From Chlorobiota bacterium (GTDB lineage: Bacteria > Bacteroidota > Bacteroidia > Bacteroidales > F082), in assembly GCA_013151215.1 (NCBI GenBank), contig JAADIS010000045.1, positions 1 through 35,927 on the forward strand: 35,927 nt of DNA. Reading direction: 5' to 3'. The stretch's first letter is position 1. Each line of letters opens with the position of its first letter. Under the pieces are notes generated by a model. It was not told the origin of the DNA, did no database searches, and saw only the letters and a list, made by a program, of their open reading frames with translations. A program made the position numbers and the translations under genes. This document shows positions 30,209-35,927 of the stretch, piece after piece.

Positions 30209-32686
30209 ATGGCTATAGAAAATTTTGACGGCATGCAGGCTCAGCAAGAGGAAACGATTGACATAAAGGCATTGTTCTTTAAATTTGTTAGATATTGGTA
30301 CTTATTCGCGATTACCATTTTTGCCGCAGTTGCCCTGGCGTTCCTTTTCAATAAATATACTAATCCCGTTTTCGAGGTGTCAACCACTGTCCTTGTCATG
30401 GACGACAAATCAGTCATGGACCCATCCTCGCTTATCGGGATAGGCCTTAGCAATACTGCCCAGAACGTGGAAAACGAAATTGGCAAGCTAACATCCTTTT
30501 CGTTAACTTATAGGACTATACAAAACCTGGATTTCGAGGTTTCCTACTTTGTTGACGATGGCCTGATCAACAGGGAACTTTATCAAGCAGCACCTTTCGA
30601 GATAATTTTCGATTCCACCGTCCCACAGGTCGTTGGGCTAAAATACACGCTTTCGTTTTTAAATAAAAACGAGTTCCGGCTTGATGCTGAAGGCGAGTTG
30701 GTGAAACCTTATAATTTTTCGACACAAAAGTTCGAAGGGGCCCCAATAGAGAAGATTAAGTGGGGGGGCACTTTTAGGTTTGGCGAAGAAGTCTCCAACG
30801 AATACAATAACTTTAAGGTCATCCTCAACGACAGGTTCAATCCCGAAGAAGACCTCTCGAACACTTTTGAGTTTATTTTTAAGGATTATTACAGTCTTTC
30901 CGAACAGTTCAGGGGATTCGAGATAGAACCTATAAACAGGGAGGCGTCGATATTACAGATCAAGTTTAAATCGAATAACACAAAGAAAGCCGTTAACTTC
31001 CTGAATATGCTGACAGGGGTATATCTAACACAGAGCTTGGAGAAGAAAAATCAAATTGCCGACAACACCATTAGATTTATCAACAACCAATTAGGCGTGA
31101 TAAGGGACACCCTTGAATCGGCAGAGATGGACCTACAGAATTTCCAGTCATCGCGCGAGGTTATGGACCTCGACTTCCAGGCCCAGCAATTGTATGAATA
31201 CCTCAGCGATCTGGAAAAACAAAAGGCCGAGCTCATCATTAAGTCGAAATACTACCAAAACCTCAAGAACTATATCAAAAAGAATTCCTTGAAAATCGAC
31301 GAGCTGGTTGCTCCTTCGGCCATGGGAATAGAGGATCCGGTTTTGAACGCCCTTGTTGGCGAACTGATCAACTTGTATAACGAAAAAGCAAACTCGATGC
31401 TTTTTTCAACAGAAAAATCCCCGAAAGTCATTGGCTTGAACTCAAATATCAGAAGTACTCAAAACGCTATTCTTGAGAATGTTACAAACATTATAGTGAA
31501 TTCCGACCAGGCTATTCAAGACATAAACAAACGTATAGGCGACCTTACGGACAAGGCAAGCAACATGCCTGTTACACAGCGCGAACTGGTAAATTTCAAA
31601 CGTAAATTCGATTTGTCGAACAATATATATACTTATTTATTGGAAAAACGTTCGGAAGCGCAGATCACAAAAGCCTCAAACCTTCCCGACAACGAGGTAA
31701 TTGATGTTGCCCGCGATGAGCTAGGCGATGAGGTTTTCCCAAAGAAAAGCCTTAATTATCTGATCGCACTGATACTGGGCATGGCGTTCCCGGTTGTTTA
31801 CGTTCTTGGAAAAGACTATTTCAACGATGCCATAATGGAAAAATCCGATGTCGAGAAATATACGAGGTTCCCAATTATAGGGCAGCTGCTGCATAGCAAC
31901 AAGGAAACGCAACTGGTGGTTTTGGAATCGCCTAAATCCAGTGTCTCTGAATCGTTCAGGCAGTTAAGGACAAACATACAGTTTCTTACAAAAGGAAACG
32001 AAAAAACATGTATTATGGTTACCGCCGACATGGTTAGTGCCGGTAAAACATTTGTATCGATGAACCTTGCAAGTATTTATGCTCAGTACGGGCGCAAGAC
32101 CGTTTTGCTTGGCTTCGACCTTCGTAAGCCAAAAATCTATCAGGACTTCGGTCTCTCTAACAATATTGGATTAACAAACTACCTTATCAACAAGGCCACC
32201 ATCGACGAGATCATCCAGCCCTCGGGTAAGATGGAGCATCTCGACATAATAATGGCCGGCCCCGTCCCCCCAAATCCGGCAGAGCTTATTGCTTCTGACA
32301 GGAACACCCGGCTTTTCAAGGAACTTAAGGAGCGTTATGATTATATAGTTATTGACACCCCGCCGGCAGGTCTTGTTACCGATGCCTATCTGTTGATGGA
32401 ATATACCGATGTTAATGTTTACCTGGTCCGTCAGGCACTGACCAACAAAAAGGTTTTCGGGGCCATTATCAAAGATATTGAGGATCGCGGACTGAAGATG
32501 AACATTGTTGTAAACGACATTAACCTTTCAGCCGGATATGGTTACGGATACGGGTACGGGTACGGGTACGGATATGGTTACGGATACGGGTACGGTTATG
32601 GTTACGGTTATGGTTACGGTTATTATACCGATGATAAGCCGGATAAAAAGAAATCGTTTGCCAAACGCTTGTTCAACAAGGTTTAG
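30209..32686 (+). CDS. Wzc-like polysaccharide co-polymerase and tyrosine kinase with Gly-Tyr tail
   Basis: 825 residues from ATG at 30209. In order: a Wzz-type N-terminus with a membrane segment (about 30-50), a coiled coil (about 275-460), a second membrane segment (about 510-530, LIALILGMAFPVVYVLG), and a BY-kinase domain with Walker A SAGKT (Lys613), Walker A' GFDLRKPK (Asp637) and Walker B IVIDTPP (Asp716). It controls polysaccharide chain length and export in contact with the Wza-like channel and autophosphorylates on a tyrosine-rich tail. The tail (776-806) is 15 Gly-Tyr pairs plus one Tyr, followed by a basic end (DKPDKKKSFAKRLFNKV). No cognate phosphatase gene is in the window. Confidence 0.95.
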   Translation: MAIENFDGMQAQQEETIDIKALFFKFVRYWYLFAITIFAAVALAFLFNKYTNPVFEVSTTVLVMDDKSVMDPSSLIGIGLSNTAQNVENEIGKLTSFSLTYRTIQNLDFEVSYFVDDGLINRELYQAAPFEIIFDSTVPQVVGLKYTLSFLNKNEFRLDAEGELVKPYNFSTQKFEGAPIEKIKWGGTFRFGEEVSNEYNNFKVILNDRFNPEEDLSNTFEFIFKDYYSLSEQFRGFEIEPINREASILQIKFKSNNTKKAVNFLNMLTGVYLTQSLEKKNQIADNTIRFINNQLGVIRDTLESAEMDLQNFQSSREVMDLDFQAQQLYEYLSDLEKQKAELIIKSKYYQNLKNYIKKNSLKIDELVAPSAMGIEDPVLNALVGELINLYNEKANSMLFSTEKSPKVIGLNSNIRSTQNAILENVTNIIVNSDQAIQDINKRIGDLTDKASNMPVTQRELVNFKRKFDLSNNIYTYLLEKRSEAQITKASNLPDNEVIDVARDELGDEVFPKKSLNYLIALILGMAFPVVYVLGKDYFNDAIMEKSDVEKYTRFPIIGQLLHSNKETQLVVLESPKSSVSESFRQLRTNIQFLTKGNEKTCIMVTADMVSAGKTFVSMNLASIYAQYGRKTVLLGFDLRKPKIYQDFGLSNNIGLTNYLINKATIDEIIQPSGKMEHLDIIMAGPVPPNPAELIASDRNTRLFKELKERYDYIVIDTPPAGLVTDAYLLMEYTDVNVYLVRQALTNKKVFGAIIKDIEDRGLKMNIVVNDINLSAGYGYGYGYGYGYGYGYGYGYGYGYGYGYGYYTDDKPDKKKSFAKRLFNKV
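32534..32626 (+). repeat. In-frame 6-bp repeat (GGNTAY) coding the Gly-Tyr tail
   Basis: Thirty-one codons: fifteen GGN-TAY units and one extra TAT, each unit differing only in third-base choice (GGT, GGA, GGG; TAT, TAC). The reading frame is kept for any gain or loss of whole units, so slippage would change the number of phosphorylatable tyrosines without breaking the kinase. Confidence 0.95.
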
Positions 32687-32703
32687 TCGGCGATAAAAAT
32701 ATT

Positions 32704-32741
32704 AAAGGCTGTTTTAACTTTGGTTGAAATGGCCTTTTTTT
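32704..32741 (+). terminator. Terminator after the wza-wzc-like genes
   Basis: AAAGGCTGTTTTAAC (32704-32718) pairs with GTTGAAATGGCCTTT (32723-32737) around TTTG: a 15-bp stem with three G-T pairs, followed by a T-run. It begins 17 bases after the stop and closes the export operon. Confidence 0.85.
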
Positions 32742-32743
32742 GG

Positions 32744-32796
32744 TAATTTGCTGTGTGTAATTGGTGGTGATTGGTGGTGATTTGCTGTGATTAATG
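32744..32796. repeat. TTGGTGGTGA direct repeats
   Basis: TTGGTGGTGA occurs twice in tandem (32761-32780), flanked by ATTTGCTGTG on both sides (from 32746 and from 32780). A small slippage-type repeat between a terminator and the wlbA promoter; function unknown. Confidence 0.55.
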
Positions 32797-32841
32797 GGTT
32801 TTTCCAATCTATCTTTTTCAAAAAAAATGAAATCAAATTTG

Positions 32842-32849
32842 TAGTTTTG
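32842..32849 (+). promoter_or_regulatory. -7 promoter element of wlbA
   Basis: TAGTTTTG, a TAnnTTTG match, only four bases before the ATG at 32854 (TTTGCAATATG). The transcript should start at or beside the ATG, so it would be leaderless, exactly as at the ATPase gene (2271). Confidence 0.55.
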
Positions 32850-32853
32850 CAAT

Positions 32854-33813
32854 ATGTTAAATAATACAGGGATTAAGAATTTTGCGTTAATAGGAGCATC
32901 AGGATATATCGCCCCAAGGCACATGAGGGCTATTAAGGAAACAGGAAACAATCTCGTTGCGGCCCTCGACCCCTTCGACAGTGTCGGGATTATCGATAGT
33001 TTTTCCCCCGGTGCTGATTTTTTTACGGAACCTGAACGATTCGACAGACATCTCGACAAGCTAAGGCGGGGCAAGAAAAACAGCATCGACTATGTTTCAA
33101 TTTGTTCCCCAAATTACCTTCACGACGCACATATACGGCTCGCCCTACGAAACGGCGCAAATGCGATATGTGAGAAGCCCCTGCTGCTAAACCCATGGAA
33201 CATTGATGGTTTAGTGGATATTGAAAAAGAGAGCGGAATGCGGATCAACAACATACTTCAACTCAGGCATCATCCTGTAATCGTTGACTTGAAGAAAAAA
33301 TTCGATGGTATTACTTCGGATAAAAAACATAATATCAAGCTTACATATATTACAAGCAGGGGGAAATGGTATTATTATTCCTGGAAGGGGGAAAAAGCAA
33401 AATCCGGAGGTATAGTAACAAACATAGGGATACATTTTTTTGATATGCTGGGATGGATATTCGGCAAAAATCAAAAGAGTCATCTGCATTTGATGCAAGA
33501 CAACAAAGCCTCGGGCCTCCTGGAGCTAGAAAAAGCAAATGTCAGCTGGTATTTAAGCCTCGACGGCAATGACCTTCCTGAGATTGCGAGGGAACAAGAC
33601 CTGACAACCTACCGCTCAATCGCCATCGACGGCGAAGAACTGGAATTCAGCGGGGGGTTTACTGATTTGCACACCATTAGTTATCAGCATATTATGAGGG
33701 GCGAAGGTTTCGGGGTCTCCGATTCGAGACAAAGCATAGAAGTAGCACATGAAATAAGAAACCAAAGTCTCAGTACCGACAGATATGACTTTCATCCATT
33801 TGTAAAAAAATGA
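32854..33813 (+). CDS. wlbA: WlbA-type UDP-GlcNAc-uronate 3-dehydrogenase (Gfo/Idh/MocA family)
   Basis: 319 residues from ATG at 32854. N-terminal Rossmann motif FALIGASGYIAPRHM (10-24) with the WlbA-specific APRHM, then LDPFDSVGIIDSFSP, the family's EKP motif CEKPLLLNP (106-114), and GGIVTNIGIHFFDMLGWIFG. It oxidises the 3-position of UDP-N-acetylglucosaminuronic acid with NAD+, leading to 2,3-diacetamido sugars of surface polysaccharides. The partners (aminotransferase, acetyltransferase, epimerase) are not in the window. The stop overlaps the upxY start by ATGA, so the two are coupled. The first eight residues before KNFALIG are longer than usual; with a leaderless start they are still the best choice. 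Confidence 0.9.
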   Translation: MLNNTGIKNFALIGASGYIAPRHMRAIKETGNNLVAALDPFDSVGIIDSFSPGADFFTEPERFDRHLDKLRRGKKNSIDYVSICSPNYLHDAHIRLALRNGANAICEKPLLLNPWNIDGLVDIEKESGMRINNILQLRHHPVIVDLKKKFDGITSDKKHNIKLTYITSRGKWYYYSWKGEKAKSGGIVTNIGIHFFDMLGWIFGKNQKSHLHLMQDNKASGLLELEKANVSWYLSLDGNDLPEIAREQDLTTYRSIAIDGEELEFSGGFTDLHTISYQHIMRGEGFGVSDSRQSIEVAHEIRNQSLSTDRYDFHPFVKK

Positions 33814-34316
33814 TTATGCCTGAAAAAATCTGGTATGCTGTATATGTTAAATCGCGGAGCGAGAAAAAAGTTGCGTTGGAATTCGAGTTTAACGACATAG
33901 ATTATTATTTACCGCTCATTAAAAAGCTTAAAATATGGAGCGACCGCAAAAAATGGGTCGAAGAACCATTGTTCCGCTCATATATTTTCGTTCACATCGA
34001 TCAAAAGGATTACTTTAAGGTTTTACAAACCATCAATGTCGTAAAATATATTTCTTTCGAGGGGATGGCGGTTCCCATACGAAATGAACAAATTGAAGCC
34101 GTCAGATATTACCTTAACGAAAAAGACCCTGAAAACATTGACAATCAGGTATGGGAAACAGGGCGCAAGGTAAAGGTCGTTTCCGGAAGCCTGATAGGCC
34201 TCGAAGGTGAGCTTATCGATATAAGAGGCAAGAAAAAAGTAAAGGTTGAGATTGAAGCGGTCGGCAGAACCCTTATAATTCAAATCCCTAAAAGCAAATT
34301 GGAATTTGTGCTTTAA
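33810..34316 (+). CDS. upxY: UpxY-type transcription antiterminator (NusG/RfaH-like)
   Basis: 168 residues from ATG at 33810, overlapping the wlbA stop in ATGA; an internal ATG at 33816 is possible. An N-terminal NGN domain (WYAVYVKSRSEKKVALEFEF, PLFRSYIFVHI) and a C-terminal KOW domain (GRKVKVVSGSLIGLEGELID) give a complete short NusG paralogue. UpxY proteins let RNA polymerase read through early terminators of long capsule operons and usually are encoded as the first gene of that operon. Here no polysaccharide gene follows: the next gene converges after 15 bases. It may act on a locus elsewhere or on wlbA itself (inference). Confidence 0.9.
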   Translation: MIMPEKIWYAVYVKSRSEKKVALEFEFNDIDYYLPLIKKLKIWSDRKKWVEEPLFRSYIFVHIDQKDYFKVLQTINVVKYISFEGMAVPIRNEQIEAVRYYLNEKDPENIDNQVWETGRKVKVVSGSLIGLEGELIDIRGKKKVKVEIEAVGRTLIIQIPKSKLEFVL

Positions 34317-34331
34317 GATGAGGGCGGAATC

Positions 34332-35606
34332 TTATTGCGAGTAAAACTCTATCATTTTTTGTATCGCCTCAACACATGCAGGACAAAATGTATCGCCATC
34401 AAAAGTCTTCATCATACAGTCGAAGCGCGGGCGATAAACGCCTTTTGCAACATAACCACCTCCCTCATAGGCTCCTAGTTTATTCATGTTTTTCTTTTTT
34501 AGCGGATCGGCTGTGGGTATGGGAGTATGCTTTTTTAGAAGGTGCTTCCACTTTTTATCGAAATTCACCAAAGTGGTGATGTTTGGTTCCCATGGCTCTA
34601 CTTCAAGATTATAAAAATCGTTATACGATGTTGAAGAATCGAAATATTCGTCTGCCAATCCGGCAAAGCCGTGACCAAATTCATGTATTAATATTGCTGC
34701 CGACTTAGAGTTGCTGTTAACGCTAACATTATAGAAATTATAAATTGCGCCACCACCATATTTATCGCTGTTCACCAATATGTAAATCTGGTCGTAAGGG
34801 GCATTTGCCGCAATATCGCGAACGCTCTTATTGTCGAAAGTCATAAGGTAACGCTCGCTGTCAAAAGTGTAATAGCCAAAATTCATGATCGTGTTCTTCC
34901 AAATCCCTTCGGCCGGAATATCAACTCCCGACTCTTGCGATGGCGCCAAAACACACCAGATATTAAACTTGTCCTTATTTTCCGAATATGGCTGATAAGC
35001 AAACATATCATTAGTGAATTTCTGGCAATCTTCGACAAATTTCCCCATTTCATCAGCCGAATATCCTTCCGGGATGATAACTACATCAACTTTTTGGGAA
35101 GGATCGCCGGATTTGTGAAAACTGAAATTCGGGAATTTTTTCCGGCTTTCATGATTGGTGAAGTAATTGTCTTTCTTAAAAGTATATTCAAACTTTTTTT
35201 CAAACAGGCCGTCCCAATTCCTCTCATAAAGCTCTATCCTGACATCGTTTTTGGGAAAAGGCATAACAACGGATTCCGACATGGCCCTGTTGATTTCTTT
35301 TGATTCGTCGGTTGTTTGCCACTCCCCGAAAATAGAAGAAAAACCGCGCGAATATATCAAGCTGTCCGATTTAAGGTCGTATAATCTAATATAGTAGTTT
35401 CCATATTCAAAAGTATCAATCAAATTCACTTCCGACCCGCCCCAAAAAGGCTCCACGATGAGTTCATCGAAACTAAATGAGCTAGTATCATGATTCCCGC
35501 TATGATAATAGTCCATACGCAAGGTCTTGCTCGCGAAATATTTATCGAACTGAGCGAAGGCGCTCATGGAAAACATCAATAATATCAAAAATAAAATACG
35601 TTTCAT
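34332..35606 (-). CDS. Secreted M64 (IgA-protease-type) metallopeptidase
   Basis: 424 residues from ATG at 35606 (MKRILFLILLMFSMSAFAQ). The frame stays open further upstream to 35888, but that part is read from intergenic 58-bp repeats and spoils the signal peptide, so 35606 is the start. Seen: signal peptide (1-19, ending SAFAQ), an N-terminal M64 domain (about 20-165), and the catalytic region VDVVIIPEGYSADEM, then HEFGHGFAGLADEYF with zinc motif His308-EFG-His312. M64 peptidases were first described as IgA-cleaving enzymes of Clostridium ramosum; in Bacteroidota the substrate is generally unknown. No T9SS sorting domain is visible, so it probably stays periplasmic or at the outer membrane. 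Confidence 0.93.
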   Translation of the reverse strand: MKRILFLILLMFSMSAFAQFDKYFASKTLRMDYYHSGNHDTSSFSFDELIVEPFWGGSEVNLIDTFEYGNYYIRLYDLKSDSLIYSRGFSSIFGEWQTTDESKEINRAMSESVVMPFPKNDVRIELYERNWDGLFEKKFEYTFKKDNYFTNHESRKKFPNFSFHKSGDPSQKVDVVIIPEGYSADEMGKFVEDCQKFTNDMFAYQPYSENKDKFNIWCVLAPSQESGVDIPAEGIWKNTIMNFGYYTFDSERYLMTFDNKSVRDIAANAPYDQIYILVNSDKYGGGAIYNFYNVSVNSNSKSAAILIHEFGHGFAGLADEYFDSSTSYNDFYNLEVEPWEPNITTLVNFDKKWKHLLKKHTPIPTADPLKKKNMNKLGAYEGGGYVAKGVYRPRFDCMMKTFDGDTFCPACVEAIQKMIEFYSQ

Positions 35607-35625
35607 AAATATATAGTTTGATTTA

Positions 35626-35633
35626 CAAATGTA
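35626..35633 (-). promoter_or_regulatory. -7 promoter element of the M64 peptidase gene
   Basis: The minus strand reads TACATTTG, a TAnnTTTG match, 19 bases before the ATG at 35606. It supports that start over any start inside the repeats. Confidence 0.5.
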
Positions 35634-35687
35634 AAAGAATTTTTGCTTAGCCGGACGTTGACAAGCCAAGGGTTGATAAGTAATAAA

Positions 35688-35745
35688 AACGATCGCCCCG
35701 GCCTGAAGGCGCAGGGCTGTTGACGACATCTGCCGGTTATAAGGG
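35688..35745. repeat. 58-bp repeat, copy 1
   Basis: Identical base for base to 35778-35835, with a period of 90 bp. Key words are GATCGCCCCGGCCTGAAGG at the left and TCTGCCGGTTATAAGGG at the right. It is more GC-rich than the surrounding intergenic DNA. Probably one of a dispersed family in this genome. Confidence 0.9.
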
Positions 35746-35777
35746 GTTATGTAGGTTGGCATCGCGTTGGACGCCGG

Positions 35778-35835
35778 AACGATCGCCCCGGCCTGAAGGC
35801 GCAGGGCTGTTGACGACATCTGCCGGTTATAAGGG
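35778..35835. repeat. 58-bp repeat, copy 2
   Basis: Second exact copy of the 35688-35745 element in the same orientation, after a 32-base spacer that is unrelated to the repeat. Perfect identity at this length means recent duplication or strong conservation. Confidence 0.9.
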
Positions 35836-35927
35836 ATTTGACCGACGGCGGGGCGTTTGGAGGTAAAAAACATATCCCTCAAAATCATGAAAATCTCAAA
35901 CGGCCGGAGAGCATCAATAAACCCGTG

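Larger units (their letters stand above)
35607..35927. other. Gene-free stretch at the right edge
   Basis: 321 bases from the M64 start to the window edge. It contains the M64 promoter element, two copies of a 58-bp GC-rich repeat and about 90 bases of unrelated sequence in which I see nothing. Any gene to the right begins beyond the window. Confidence 0.7.

Noticed and set aside
35607-35888. N-terminal extension of the M64 peptidase
   Set aside because: It is translated from two copies of an intergenic repeat; a normal signal peptide begins at 35606 with a promoter element just upstream.
1-35927. tRNA or rRNA genes
   Set aside because: No T-loop GGTTCGAATCC-like sequence with a matching acceptor stem was found on either strand by eye.

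Overview
The window reads as a chromosomal segment of a Bacteroidota bacterium, probably a free-living or host-associated member near Bacteroidales/Marinilabiliales; the order is inferred, the phylum is well supported. The grounds are the TAnnTTTG-type -7 promoter element at least twelve times upstream of genes, few Shine-Dalgarno sites, a T9SS C-terminal sorting domain on the large M4 protease, lipoproteins with short SxC-type lipoboxes, DUF4270 next to a one-domain glycogen synthase and glmS, a UpxY antiterminator, and a cysteine-poor L32. No tRNA, rRNA or CRISPR array was found.

Layout. 1-4.2 kb (all leftward): a sugar/aminoglycoside-type kinase cut by the window edge, an AT-rich DUF4143 ATPase with three 33-bp-phased operator-like repeats, and a sodium/solute symporter. 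4.4-6.1 kb: aspS. 6.2-9.2 kb: an accessory stretch with a class II Fic protein bracketed by inverted GTTAGAGCCA boundaries, a long imperfect palindrome, 16-bp tandem repeats, a GME-fold orphan, the remnant of a second DUF4143-type ATPase, and palindromic or CACnAAGG-type intergenic repeats. 9.2-14.8 kb: radA from a TTG start, an ECF sigma factor with a small membrane partner, a Nudix-SRAP pair, a LuxE-like acyl-protein synthetase and a divergent lipoprotein. 14.8-18.3 kb: a secreted thermolysin-family protease behind a small lipoprotein. 18.5-22 kb: PBP2 (mrdA) and an S41 C-terminal processing peptidase. 22-27.2 kb (leftward): glmS, DUF4270 lipoprotein, N-terminal-only glycogen synthase, proline dehydrogenase. 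27.4-29.3 kb: DUF177-rpmF-fabH. 29.4-34.3 kb: polysaccharide export (Wza- and Wzc-like) with a Gly-Tyr tail, then wlbA-upxY. 34.3-35.9 kb: a secreted M64 peptidase preceded by two copies of a 58-bp repeat.

Functionally the core is envelope biogenesis: PBP2 and CtpA (wall), GlmS and WlbA (amino-sugar nucleotides), FabH (lipids), Wza/Wzc (capsule or exopolysaccharide export) and UpxY (transcription of polysaccharide loci). Two secreted metallopeptidases suggest a proteolytic lifestyle. The most unusual material is the accessory stretch at 6.2-9.2 kb, the phased repeats before the ATPase, the Gly-Tyr repeat of the tyrosine kinase and the one-domain glycogen synthase. I did not see a complete, obviously new multi-gene system; the best candidate for something undescribed is the Fic unit with its flanking palindromes.
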